Shown: positions 41,989 to 56,037 of the stretch, one piece after another
Layout of the letters: every line of letters begins with the position of its first letter
Numbering within the stretch: the stretch's first letter is position 1
Assembly: GCF_000718775.1 (NCBI RefSeq)
Contig: NZ_JOCB01000024.1
Location: 18,452 to 82,451 of the forward strand
DNA length: 64,000 nucleotides
Reading direction: 5' to 3'
From: Streptomyces sp. NRRL S-31
GTDB lineage: Bacteria > Actinomycetota > Actinomycetes > Streptomycetales > Streptomycetaceae
The notes under the pieces: generated by a model
Seen by the model: the letters and a program-made list of their open reading frames with translations, nothing else
Databases searched by the model: none
What the model was told of the DNA's origin: nothing
Translations under genes and position numbers: made by a program

Positions 41989-43359
41989 GTGACCACCACT
42001 GACGTACCCACCTCCGCCGGCGCGACGAGGTCGGCTCGCCTCGCCGCCGAGGATGTACGGCGGATCGTCCACCCCTACACCCCCACCGACAGTACCGAGC
42101 GCTTCATCATCGAGTCGGGGTCCGGCTGCCGGGTACGGGACGTCGACGGCCGGGAGTACCTGGACGGGATCGGCGGCCTCGGGCTGTCCCAGATCGGTCA
42201 CGGCCGCCGGGAGATCGCCGAAGCCGCCGCGGCACAGATCACACGGCTGGAGTTCTTCCACAGCCGTTGGAACTTCTCCAACGACCGGGCGATCGAGTTG
42301 GCGAGCAGGCTCGGTGAAATCTCACCCCCCGGACTGGACCATGTCTACTTCACCAGCGGTGGAGCGGAAGGCAACGACATCGCCCTGCGGATGGCCCGGT
42401 TCTTCCACTACCGGAACGGGGAACCGGACCGCACCTGGTTCCTCGGCCGTAATCTCGGCTATCACGGAATCACCTACGGCAGCGGCAGTGTCACGGGCTC
42501 CGCCGAATATCACGACGGGTTCGGCCCGATGCTCCCGAACGTCAAGTTCCTGACGGCGCCGTACCCCTACAAGCGGGAATTCTTCCACGGGGAAGACCCG
42601 ACCGAGTTCTGTCTGCGTGAGCTTCGGGAGACCATCGAGGAGATCGGCCCCGAGCGCATCGCGGCCATGATAGGCGAGCCGATCATGGGGCCGGGGGGCG
42701 TACTGATCCCGCCGGCGGACTACTGGCCCCGCGTCGCCGAACTGCTGAAGAGCTACGGCATCCTCTTGATCTCGGACGAGATCGTCACCGGCTACGGGAG
42801 GCTGGGCAAGTGGTTCGGCGCCGAGCACGTGGGCGTCACCCCGGACATCCTCGTCACCGCCAAGGGGCTGACATCGGGATACGTTCCGCACGGGGCCGTT
42901 CTGGTCAACGACCGGGTCGCGGAGATGATCGGCAGGGATTCGGGCTTCCCGATCGGGTTCACTTACAACGGCCACCCCACTGCCTGCGCCGTCGCGTTGG
43001 CCAACCTCGACATCATCGAACGGGAGGGGCTGCTGCGCAACGCCGAGGTCGTCGGCGACTACCTGGGTGACCAGCTTCGGGCACTGCTCGATCTGCCCGC
43101 CGTCGGCGAGGTCCGGCAACTGGGGCTGATGATCGCCGTCGAGCTGGTGTCGGACAAGGAGACCCGTAAGCCGCTGGCCGGCGGTACCGGGCCGGTTGCC
43201 GACCGGATCCGGGAGGAGAGTGGGGTGCTGGTGCGTGGAAACCCCAACTCCTTCGTGCTGACTCCCCCTCTCGTGCTGACCGAAGCCGAGGCCGACGAGG
43301 CCGCGGAAGGCGTTCGGTCGGTCCTCCGTCGACTCCGGCCCGACGGAACCATCGAGTAG
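41989..43359 (+). CDS. Class III PLP aminotransferase (Cvm6-like)
   Basis: Omega-type aminotransferase of 456 residues: SGGAEGNDIALRMARFFHY for cofactor phosphate, LISDEIVTGYGRLGKW, and the PLP lysine in LVTAKGLTSGYVPHG near residue 300. The start is the GTG at 41989 with GAGAGG upstream; the open frame to its left is leader. In clavam loci the class III aminotransferase Cvm6 acts beside the regulator Cvm7, and here too the gene follows the SARP. A role in converting clavaminate or its aldehyde toward 5S clavams is likely by analogy, not proven. Confidence 0.88.
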   Translation: MTTTDVPTSAGATRSARLAAEDVRRIVHPYTPTDSTERFIIESGSGCRVRDVDGREYLDGIGGLGLSQIGHGRREIAEAAAAQITRLEFFHSRWNFSNDRAIELASRLGEISPPGLDHVYFTSGGAEGNDIALRMARFFHYRNGEPDRTWFLGRNLGYHGITYGSGSVTGSAEYHDGFGPMLPNVKFLTAPYPYKREFFHGEDPTEFCLRELRETIEEIGPERIAAMIGEPIMGPGGVLIPPADYWPRVAELLKSYGILLISDEIVTGYGRLGKWFGAEHVGVTPDILVTAKGLTSGYVPHGAVLVNDRVAEMIGRDSGFPIGFTYNGHPTACAVALANLDIIEREGLLRNAEVVGDYLGDQLRALLDLPAVGEVRQLGLMIAVELVSDKETRKPLAGGTGPVADRIREESGVLVRGNPNSFVLTPPLVLTEAEADEAAEGVRSVLRRLRPDGTIE

Positions 43360-43522
43360 GTCCCGGGCCTTGAAGAAGTTCGCGGAGGGCTGCCCCGACT
43401 TGTGGCCGGGCCGGGTGCCAGAGCACGCACGGGCCGCCCTCCACCTCCCGGCCACGCTCCCCGCGGAGACGACAAGTCGTCTGTCCAGTGTCCGCCAAGG
43501 ACCCCGGCCGATCATCTCTGGC

Positions 43523-44722
43523 ATGGACACAGACCAGACCGTTCTGGAGTACCCCTTCGAACACCCGGGTTCCCTGGATCTGCACCCGCTCTACGCCGAA
43601 CTCCGCGAGAACGCTCCGCTGGCCAGGGTGCGCATGCCCTACGGCGGTGAGGCATGGTTGGTCACCCGGTACGAGGACATCAAGCGGGTGCTCGCCGATC
43701 ACCGGTTCAGCCGGGGGGCCACCCTCGGCAAGGATCACCCCCGCGTCCTGCAAGCCATTCCCACGGCGCGTTCGATCGTCACGGCCGATCCCCCGGAACA
43801 CACCCGGCTGCGGAGCCTTGTGAGCAAGGCGTTCACCGCGGAACGCGTCGAGCGGTTGCGCGGCCGCACACAGGAGATCGCCACCCGGTTGATCGACGGG
43901 ATGATCGAGCTGGGACCCCCGGTCGACCTCGTGCAGGCGTTCTCCATGCCCCTGCCCGTCACCGTCTTCTCCGCGCTGCTGGGCGTGTCGGTCGACGACC
44001 GGGACCGGTTCAATTACTGGGTCGACGCGATCAGGACGATCGGTGCCCTTCCGCCGGACGAGGTTCAGCGCGCACGCCTGGAGCTCGACCAGTACCTCGC
44101 GGAACTCGTCGCGCAACGACGCCGTCAGCCGTCGGACGACATCCTCGGCGCGTTGGTCGCGGCCCGGGACGACCAGGACCGGCTCTCCGAGGACGAGCTG
44201 ATCACCTTTGGGGTCACCCTGCTCATCGCGGGCAGCGACACGACCGTCAACCAGATCGGCAACTTCGTCTACACCCTCCTGACCCGGCCCGACTCGCTCT
44301 CCCGGCTTCGCGAGGACCGAAGTCTCCTGCCCGGCGCGCTGGACGAACTGCTCCGCATGACGCCCATGGGGACCACGGCCGGGGTCGCGCGCATCGCCCG
44401 GGAGGACGTGGAGCTGTCGGGCGGCGTGGTACGCGCGGGAGAAGCGGTGTTCGTGCGCATAGCGTCCGGCAATCGTGATCGCGCGGTCTTCGAGAACCCG
44501 GACGAATTCGACATCACCCGTAGTCCGAATCCGCACATCGCCTTCGGATACGGGGTGCATTACTGCACGGGCGCCCAACTGGCCAGGATGGAGTTGGAAG
44601 TGGCGATCGGCTCCCTGCTCGATCGCCTTCCCGATCTGCGGCTGGCCGTGCCGCCCGAGGACGTGACGTGGAAGTACGACCGGCTGTTGCAAGGGCCTTG
44701 GTCCCTGCCTGTCACATGGTAG
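43523..44722 (+). CDS. Cytochrome P450
   Basis: Soluble bacterial P450 of 399 residues. The I-helix is LLIAGSDTTVNQ, the ExxR region is DELLRMTPM, and the heme-binding loop HIAFGYGVHYCTGAQ has the Cys ligand at about 348. It needs an external ferredoxin; none is seen nearby. The ATG at 43523 gives full length, 164 bases after the aminotransferase. It may oxidise the clavam side chain or ring. The clavulanic acid locus also has a P450, but I cannot show this is its orthologue. Confidence 0.9.
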   Translation: MDTDQTVLEYPFEHPGSLDLHPLYAELRENAPLARVRMPYGGEAWLVTRYEDIKRVLADHRFSRGATLGKDHPRVLQAIPTARSIVTADPPEHTRLRSLVSKAFTAERVERLRGRTQEIATRLIDGMIELGPPVDLVQAFSMPLPVTVFSALLGVSVDDRDRFNYWVDAIRTIGALPPDEVQRARLELDQYLAELVAQRRRQPSDDILGALVAARDDQDRLSEDELITFGVTLLIAGSDTTVNQIGNFVYTLLTRPDSLSRLREDRSLLPGALDELLRMTPMGTTAGVARIAREDVELSGGVVRAGEAVFVRIASGNRDRAVFENPDEFDITRSPNPHIAFGYGVHYCTGAQLARMELEVAIGSLLDRLPDLRLAVPPEDVTWKYDRLLQGPWSLPVTW

Positions 44723-44756
44723 ACGTGGCCGGCAGGTCATGACCTCCGTCCGAGCG

Positions 44757-44796
44757 GTCCCGCACCCGGTCCGGCCCTCGGCACCGGGTGCGGGAC
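44757..44796. terminator. Bidirectional terminator
   Basis: A perfect 14-base stem (44757-44770 with 44783-44796) and 12-base loop lie between the convergent P450 and ATP-grasp genes, ending two bases before the ATP-grasp stop. Confidence 0.75.
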
Positions 44797-44798
44797 GG

Positions 44799-46055
44799 TC
44801 ACTCGTACTCGATCCACAGCCTTCGGTCCAACTCCTCATGGAAGGCGACGGCCTCGGCGTCCGTGGGGTGGTGTGACAGCACGATCACCGGGTGGGCGGT
44901 CAGGGGAGCGGGATACGGCCGCACAAGGTCGCCCGGGCCCATCAGCCGCAGTACCCGGTCCACCCGGGGGTCGCCGTCGAGCGCGTCCAGGCCGTGCACA
45001 GCCCTGATACGTCCGGACCCGTTCAGCGGGACCTGATAGGCGGCGGCGTGACCGGAGTGAGCCGGTGATGTGTCCCAGCACCGCGGTCGCATGCCCACGG
45101 CGATCCGCAACGCCTCGGCGGCGAGGTCCACCCCGGCGCCGGCGTGCGCGAGGTGATGCAGGAAGCCACCGCCGCCGACCCGGGCGCCCATCTCCAGCAC
45201 GTAGGGCTCCGTCCCCTGCCGCAGGCGCAACTCCGTGTGGGTCACACCGGTGTCGACGCCGAACGCGGCATGGGCGGCGACCACCTCGTGGGTCACCGCG
45301 GCTGCCACCTCGGGCGGCAGCGGCGCGGGGGCGCGGAAGCGGACTTCCTCGAAGTAGGGGCCCGGCAGCTCGCCCTTGGCACTGATCGCGCAGACCCGGA
45401 CCTCGCCCGCGTACACCAGTGACTCGACGGAGATCTCCGGGCCGGCCACGTACTCCTCGACGAGCAACGCCTGTACGCCGTCGGTCCGCCGGCCGTAGCC
45501 GAACTCGGAGCGGCACAGCTCCCACACCCTGCCGACGACGGCCTCCAGTTCGGCCGGGTCGTCGACGCGCACCACGCCGAAACTGGAGTAACCGGCGGCG
45601 GGCTTGACGACCACCGGCATACGCAGCCCGGACGCTCGACGCCACTCCCCCGGTGCCCTCAGTTCGACGAAGTCCATGGAGCGCGATCCCGCGTCGCGCA
45701 GCCGGGTGCGCATCAGGCGCTTGTCCCGCACTGTCCGCGCGGTGGACTCGGACAGCCCTGGCAGGCCGAGTGCGCGCGCGACCCGGGACACCAGGGGGAC
45801 GGCCAGTTCGCTGCACGCGAGGATGCCCTCGAACCCCTCGCGCCGGTGCAGTTCCGTCAACGCGTGGAAGGCACCGTCCGGGTCGCGTTCGGTGTCCAGG
45901 GGCAGGCAGGACACGACGCCCTCCGGCAGGGCGGCGGGCGGTGTGCCTCCCCACGGGACCAGGATCACGTCCATCCCGGCACGCGTCGCGGCCTCGAACA
46001 GCCAGGGCAGGTAGTGGCGCTGGTGCACCAGCACGATCCTGGGTCGGCGTTGCAT
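44799..46055 (-). CDS. ATP-grasp ligase of the clavam locus
   Basis: ATP-grasp protein of 418 residues. LACSELAVPLVSRVARALGL starts the pre-grasp part. RMPVVVKPAAGYSSFGVVRV holds the ATP lysine, LLVEEYVAGPEISVESLV follows, and YVLEMGARVGGGGFLHHLA carries the metal residues. Such enzymes form amide bonds between amino acids. The clavulanic acid locus contains an ATP-grasp enzyme that makes N-glycyl-clavaminic acid, and peptidyl clavams such as valclavam need an amide ligase, so an aminoacyl-clavam role is plausible. The ATG at 46053-46055 has GAGGGGG upstream. It is divergent from the glycosyltransferase gene. Confidence 0.85.
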   Translation of the reverse strand: MQRRPRIVLVHQRHYLPWLFEAATRAGMDVILVPWGGTPPAALPEGVVSCLPLDTERDPDGAFHALTELHRREGFEGILACSELAVPLVSRVARALGLPGLSESTARTVRDKRLMRTRLRDAGSRSMDFVELRAPGEWRRASGLRMPVVVKPAAGYSSFGVVRVDDPAELEAVVGRVWELCRSEFGYGRRTDGVQALLVEEYVAGPEISVESLVYAGEVRVCAISAKGELPGPYFEEVRFRAPAPLPPEVAAAVTHEVVAAHAAFGVDTGVTHTELRLRQGTEPYVLEMGARVGGGGFLHHLAHAGAGVDLAAEALRIAVGMRPRCWDTSPAHSGHAAAYQVPLNGSGRIRAVHGLDALDGDPRVDRVLRLMGPGDLVRPYPAPLTAHPVIVLSHHPTDAEAVAFHEELDRRLWIEYE

Positions 46056-46309
46056 GCGGTCCCCCTCGCAGTTCGCCGGTGCGCGGCACACCGGGGCGGA
46101 AGGTTTCCATGGTCGCCATGGTGGTGTGCGGACCGCTTGACGCCCCGCTCGCCGCCCACGGCCGGCGACGCCAGCGCATCGTCAAACGAACGGCATGCCC
46201 GCCTTGCCATATTCGGTACCGCCCGCCTGCTGTGACGCCGCACGGACTTCGTCGCACGGAGGCACCGCAGCGATCCCCTTTCCGTCCGAAGTCCCGATTG
46301 CGAGGAGAG
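46056..46309. promoter_or_regulatory. Divergent promoter space, ATP-grasp / glycosyltransferase
   Basis: The 254 bases between divergent starts hold no gene. They contain CCATGG twice, 11 bases apart (about 46110-46126), and should hold both promoters; no operator can be assigned. Confidence 0.4.
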
Positions 46310-47506
46310 ATGAGCAAGCACTTCGCCTTTGTGGTGGTGCCCGGGCACGGCCATGTGAATCCCACGGTGCCGCTGGTGGAGAAGCTGGTGGCCCGTGGCC
46401 ACCGGGTCACCTACCTCACCGCTGCCGAGCTGCTGCCCGCGGCCGTCGCCGCGGGCGCCACCCCGATGGAGAGGCCCTGGGCACTGCCCCGTCCCGCGCA
46501 GCGGGGCTACCCCTTCGCGTACTCCGTCAAGGTCTTGGTGGCGCGTCTGCGAGCCGCTCAGGAGCAGGCCGAGCTGGTGAGTCCGGCCCTCGTCTCCCGG
46601 CTCGGCCAGGACCCGCCCGACGCCGTCTGCTACGACAGCATGGACGTCCTGGGGCCGCTGCTCGCCGCGAGACTGGGCGTGCCCATGATCGCGCTGATGC
46701 CGAGCTGGGCGAACAACGAGCACTTCGACCTGCACGACCTGCTGGTGCGTGGTGGCTTGCCCGACGACAGCGGACTGAAGGAGGAGCTGGGCGAACTGCG
46801 GCTGACGCAGGCGCGGTTCCGGTCCGCCAACGGGTTGCCCGGGGCGGACGCCCCGGCACTGGCGTATGAACCGCCGTCCCCGCTGCACCTGGTGTTCGTG
46901 CCGCGGGAGTTCCAGATCGCCGGTGACACCTTCGACCACCGGTTCCGGTTCCTCGGCCCTTCCCTGGGGTCGCGGGCCGCCGATCGGGGCTGGCGGCCGC
47001 CCGCCGACGGTTCGCCGGTGCTGTTCGTGTCCCTGGGCACCGCCTTCAACGACCGGGCCGACTTCTACGCCCAGTGCATCGAAGCGTTCGGCGGCACCCG
47101 ATGGCACGTGGTGATGGCCGTCGGCGAGCGGGTGGACCTCCCGCCCGCGCCTGACAACTTCGCCATCGCCGCGTACTTCCCGCAGCCGGCCGTGCTGGAC
47201 GGTGCCACGGTGTTCCTCTCCCACACCGGCATGAACTCCACCCTGGAGTCGCTGTACTACGGAGTCCCGCTGGTCTCGGTCCCGCAGATGCCCGAACAGG
47301 TCGTCAACGGCGGACGCGTGGCGGAACTCGGCCTCGGTCGCCGGCTCGACCCGTCCGCGGTCACGGCCCGGTCACTGCGGCAGACCGTCGAGGAGGTGGC
47401 GGCCGACCCGGGGATCCGCGGCAACGTCACCGAGTTCGCCGCGCGGCTGCGCGCCGTCAACGGTGCCGTGCTCGGCGCCGACGCCCTGGAGGAACTGCTC
47501 CGCTGA
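46310..47506 (+). CDS. Macrolide-type (MGT/UGT) glycosyltransferase in the clavam locus
   Basis: GT-B glycosyltransferase of 398 residues. The acceptor side begins FAFVVVPGHGHVNPTVPLVEKL, and the donor side has VLFVSLGTAFND and the UDP-binding signature FLSHTGMNSTLESLYYGVPLVSVPQMPEQ. The MGT family glucosylates macrolides and other lipophilic hydroxyls, often for self-protection. It is a diverged paralogue of the gene at 57334-58497. GAGGAGAG precedes the ATG at 46310 closely. Finding it between clavam genes is unusual; it could glycosylate a clavam or protect against a macrolide. It forms a pair with the cupin gene 65 bases on. Confidence 0.88.
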   Translation: MSKHFAFVVVPGHGHVNPTVPLVEKLVARGHRVTYLTAAELLPAAVAAGATPMERPWALPRPAQRGYPFAYSVKVLVARLRAAQEQAELVSPALVSRLGQDPPDAVCYDSMDVLGPLLAARLGVPMIALMPSWANNEHFDLHDLLVRGGLPDDSGLKEELGELRLTQARFRSANGLPGADAPALAYEPPSPLHLVFVPREFQIAGDTFDHRFRFLGPSLGSRAADRGWRPPADGSPVLFVSLGTAFNDRADFYAQCIEAFGGTRWHVVMAVGERVDLPPAPDNFAIAAYFPQPAVLDGATVFLSHTGMNSTLESLYYGVPLVSVPQMPEQVVNGGRVAELGLGRRLDPSAVTARSLRQTVEEVAADPGIRGNVTEFAARLRAVNGAVLGADALEELLR

Positions 47507-47571
47507 CTCCGTCGGGACCGGGACCGCACAAGGGCCATGTCGTTCGGCAACCATTGGGAAGCGGTGATGTG

Positions 47572-48105
47572 ATGGACACGCAAGAGGCAAGGCAGAGCTA
47601 TACGCGTTCACTTCGTTCCCTGGTCCGGGACACGAGAACGGCGATGCGGCGGGAGCGTGGGGACGCGCGGCAGGCGGGCGCCGTCGCGAGCGTCCTCGCC
47701 GACCACCTGGGCGATCCGGACCTTCTGTTGCCACACCAGCGACAGTCCCGTGCGGACCACTACACCCAGCACATCCTGCACGTCGACCCGGACGGCGAGT
47801 TCTCGATCCTCGCACTGGTGTGGCTGCCGGGACAACGGACACCTCTGCACGACCACATCTGCTGGTGCGTGGTCGGTGTGTACGAGGGCGTCGAGTCCGA
47901 GCACCGGTACCGGATGGTGGACGGAAAGCCCGCATTCGACGGTGTCTGCACCAACGTCGCGGGCAGCGTCTCGGTCTGCCTGCCGCCCGGTGACATACAC
48001 ATGGTGCTCAACGGCGGTGAGGTGCCCGCGATATCGCTGCATGTGTACCACGCCGACATCTCCCGGTACGGGTCGAGTATCCGGCGGTGCTACGACGGCG
48101 GCTGA
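47572..48105 (+). CDS. Cysteine-dioxygenase-like cupin
   Basis: Cupin of 177 residues of the cysteine dioxygenase type I family. The iron-binding His pair is in TPLHDHICWCVVGVYEG and the third His in ISLHVYHAD. Members oxidise thiols such as cysteine or 3-mercaptopropionate. The ATG at 47572 is preceded by GGGAAG at longer than usual spacing. It is on the same strand as the glycosyltransferase and ends at a strong terminator. Its role in clavam formation is not obvious. Confidence 0.82.
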   Translation: MDTQEARQSYTRSLRSLVRDTRTAMRRERGDARQAGAVASVLADHLGDPDLLLPHQRQSRADHYTQHILHVDPDGEFSILALVWLPGQRTPLHDHICWCVVGVYEGVESEHRYRMVDGKPAFDGVCTNVAGSVSVCLPPGDIHMVLNGGEVPAISLHVYHADISRYGSSIRRCYDGG

Positions 48106-48137
48106 CTCGACGCCTGGTCACCGCGCGGTGCGACGGA

Positions 48138-48178
48138 CGGCGCCGGGCACGGCAGTCCTCCTGCCGTGCCCGGCGCCG
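48138..48178. terminator. Bidirectional terminator
   Basis: A perfect 18-base stem (48138-48155 with 48161-48178) and the loop TCCTC between the convergent cupin and ornithine acetyltransferase genes. Confidence 0.85.
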
Positions 48179-48197
48179 GTACGCGGTCGGCGGCGGG

Positions 48198-49376
48198 TCA
48201 GGTCGAGTAGTCGGCGTTCAGCCGTACGTACCCTTCGCTCAGGTCGCAGCCGTAGACGGTGAAGCTCCCGTCCTCGATGCCCAGGTCGATTCCGATGACG
48301 ACCTCGTCGGCGCTCATGACCTCGGCGACGGCCGCACGGACAGCGTCGTCCGTGGCCCCGCCGCCGTCGGGCGGATACACGGCGACCTCGCCGAACCGGA
48401 TGACGACCTCGTTCTGGTCGATGTCCAGGTCGTCGGAGCACTTCCCGACGGCCATGGCGACGCGTCCCCAGTTGGGGTCGCCGCCGTGCACGGCCGTCTT
48501 GACCAGTGGGGAGTTCACGACGGCCTTGCCGACACGCTTGGCCTGGGCGTCGTCCCGGGCGCCGGTGACCCGCACCTCGATGAGCTTGCTCGCTCCCTCG
48601 CCGTCGCAGGCGATCTGCTTCACCAGGGCCAGGGAGACCTCGTAGAGGGCCTCTTCGAAGTCCCGGGGATCGACGTCGCCGGCCAGTCCGTTGGCGAAGA
48701 GGGCCGCCGTGTCACTCGTGGAGGTGTCCGTGTCGATACTCACCGCGTTGAACGTGCGGTCCATGACGCGGCGGAAGATCCGCTCCTGCTCCTGCGCGTC
48801 CAGGCGGGCGTCGGTGGCGAAGAAGGTCAGCAGGGTCGCCATGTCGGGCTCGATCATGCCGACGCCCTTGGCGATCCCGACGAGCCGGGCGTCACCGACG
48901 GTGCGGTGAACGATCTTGGCATGGGTGTCGGTGGTCATGATGGCACGCGCCGCCGCCTCGAAGCCGCCTTCCCCTCCGGGCGCGGAGAGCGTCTTGAAGT
49001 GGTCGCGGATGCGGGGCATCGGGTACTGGCGGCCGATCACGCCCGTCGACGCGATCAGCAACTCGTCCTCGGGCACGGAGAGGGCCTGCGCGGCCAGGGA
49101 CCGCACCTCGAGCGCGTTGCTCTCGCCCTCCGGTCCCGTGGCGACGTTCGCGTTGCGGGCCAGCACCACCACGCCCCGGGCCTGGTGGTCGGCGGCGGCC
49201 GCACGGCTCAGCACCACACTGGGGCCCGCGAACCGGGACCGGGTGAAGACCGCGCTGACCGTGGCCGGAACCCGGGACCAGAGCAGCGTCAGGTCGTCGC
49301 GTCCATCGTCCAGGAGCCCGATCGGGGCCGTGTGGACCACGAAACCCTGCGGCTCGTGGTGTTCGCTTTCCGCCAT
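48198..49376 (-). CDS. oat: Ornithine acetyltransferase (ArgJ/OAT2-like)
   Basis: Protein of 392 residues of the ArgJ family. These are self-cleaving N-terminal-nucleophile enzymes that move acetyl between N-acetylornithine and glutamate. The cleavage site is in MIEPDMATLLTFF, with the nucleophile Thr following Ala. DTSTSDTAALFANG and HGGDPNWGRVAMAVGK are also conserved. The clavulanic acid locus carries such a gene (oat2) beside cas2, as here; it may raise arginine supply. The ATG at 49374-49376 follows GGAG by 11 bases. It is the last gene of the leftward clavam row, 298 bases after cas. Confidence 0.92.
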   Translation of the reverse strand: MAESEHHEPQGFVVHTAPIGLLDDGRDDLTLLWSRVPATVSAVFTRSRFAGPSVVLSRAAAADHQARGVVVLARNANVATGPEGESNALEVRSLAAQALSVPEDELLIASTGVIGRQYPMPRIRDHFKTLSAPGGEGGFEAAARAIMTTDTHAKIVHRTVGDARLVGIAKGVGMIEPDMATLLTFFATDARLDAQEQERIFRRVMDRTFNAVSIDTDTSTSDTAALFANGLAGDVDPRDFEEALYEVSLALVKQIACDGEGASKLIEVRVTGARDDAQAKRVGKAVVNSPLVKTAVHGGDPNWGRVAMAVGKCSDDLDIDQNEVVIRFGEVAVYPPDGGGATDDAVRAAVAEVMSADEVVIGIDLGIEDGSFTVYGCDLSEGYVRLNADYST

Positions 49377-49674
49377 CTTGCATCTTCTCCGAGAAGGTCC
49401 GAGGGCCGGGCCGACACCATGTGCCGCGGCAGGCGACGTTCGCCCGTCAAGGAGCGGCGTCCGGTACGGCGAGAGTGCGTGCAGGGCGTCGCTACGGGGC
49501 GGACGTTGCCTGTTGCGGCATGTGTACCGCGGTATCGTATCCCGTCTCCGCCAAGGCGTTCGGTGTGCAACCGGAGTGGCCGGGTGCGTGCCGCGGCCGC
49601 CGCCGCCGACCGGTCCGCACGAAGACGGCGGTCCCGGCCGGCGGAGCGGGCGCGGGTCCCTCGCACCGCGACGC
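49377..49674. promoter_or_regulatory. Spacer between cas and oat
   Basis: About 300 bases with no gene. A short dyad CTTCTC/GAGAAG sits at 49384-49396 next to the oat ribosome site and might affect its translation. A separate oat promoter is possible here. Confidence 0.35.
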
Positions 49675-53165
<3,491 letters not shown>

Positions 53166-53166
53166 G

Positions 53167-54891
<1,725 letters not shown>

Positions 54892-54946
54892 TCAGTACGA
54901 ACGAGATCGTTTACGGAAGCGACGGTTCGCTCGCCACAGGCGACTC

Positions 54947-54986
54947 TGCAAGGTTTACCTTGCAACCAATTGGAAGAGCCCTTGCA
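54947..54986. promoter_or_regulatory. Candidate SARP operator upstream of ceaS (TGCAAGG repeats)
   Basis: On the ceaS strand TGCAAGG occurs at 54986-54980 and 54964-54958, exactly 22 bases apart. An inverted copy at 54947-54953 forms a 7-base perfect dyad with the nearer one, with a TTTA loop. A fourth copy is at 55123. SARPs bind direct heptamer repeats on one face of the helix, and 22 bases is two turns. Confidence 0.6.
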
Positions 54987-55262
54987 GAAGTCCTGCGGCC
55001 TCTTCCGGAGGCGTCAAGAAGTGCTGACGAGAGCCGCTGACATGTGGCTGTCGGACGGGATGTCCTGCCCGGCCGGGCCACGGCGGCGACCGTGTGCGCT
55101 CGCAGTGATTCATCCAGTTGGCTGCAAGGGCGGTCCCGCAAAGTCGTCGCGGCATGCGTTTCCGCACCGCAAGCGCCCGGACACCACCCGGCAGCCGCCG
55201 ACTCACCGGCGGTGCCGGCGCGAGGGTGCTGTTGCGTGCTCTCGGCGAGGACGGTGACTCAG

Positions 55263-55775
55263 ATGTCGGTTTCAGTCGTGCGACTCGAGCGGTACACCCG
55301 AGCGGATCGTGACGAGATCACCGGTGGCGATCCCGATCCCGCCGGGGTCGCCCCGATGGGACTTGCCTGGCGCGCCATCGAAGTCGACTTCGGGGTCAGG
55401 GACGAGGGTCGTCTCGTGGGGCACGCCGGGATGGTGCCGGTGTCCCTCTCGGTGGGCGGCGTCACCCTCCGGATGGCCGGCCTCGGTGGTGTGGTCGTGG
55501 CGCCGGGCCTGCGGAGGAAGGGCCTGGCGCGGCGCGTGGTGACGGCCGTCATGGACCATGCCCGAGGACTCGGCCTGGAGTTCGGGATACTCTTCTGCCG
55601 CCCGCACGTGGTGCCGTTCTACGAGCGCCTGGGATGGCGCGTGGTGCGTGACGAGGTGCTGATCGAGCAGCCGGACGGCCTCCTCCGCATGCCGCTGGAG
55701 ACGATGTGGACGCCACTGGCCGACGGCGCGGAACTGCCCCGTGGTCAGGTGCGTTTCCTCTCCCTTCCCATGTGA
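55263..55775 (+). CDS. GNAT-family acetyltransferase
   Basis: GNAT protein of 170 residues. The acetyl-CoA loop is in LGGVVVAPGLRRKGLARRVV, followed by FCRPHVVPFYERLGWRVV. The ATG at 55263 gives the first beta strand; the longer frame to the left is promoter region. It is divergent from ceaS and shares its upstream region. The clavulanic acid locus also has an acetyltransferase (orf14), so a resistance or tailoring role is possible. Plain N-acetylation of an unrelated amine is equally possible. Confidence 0.78.
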   Translation: MSVSVVRLERYTRADRDEITGGDPDPAGVAPMGLAWRAIEVDFGVRDEGRLVGHAGMVPVSLSVGGVTLRMAGLGGVVVAPGLRRKGLARRVVTAVMDHARGLGLEFGILFCRPHVVPFYERLGWRVVRDEVLIEQPDGLLRMPLETMWTPLADGAELPRGQVRFLSLPM

Positions 55776-56037
55776 GGGACCGGTGCGGCAGGGCAGTCCG
55801 TCAGCCGGCCCGGCGCGGCTCGCGCAGCTCGCGCGCAGTACCGCGCAGGCGGGGACCCCGCCGATGAGCAGCAGGGTCAGCGACATGAACCGGGACGTGA
55901 AGGCTTAAACCGGTTCGTGCCGGTTGTCACTCCGACGGCAGGCTCCGATCACCCGAACGGCACCGCCGCCGGGCGCCGGGTGGAGCCGCCCGCAACGGTA
56001 TGCGGAGGGGGGAAAGTTCACCCAAAAGGAGAAGTTG

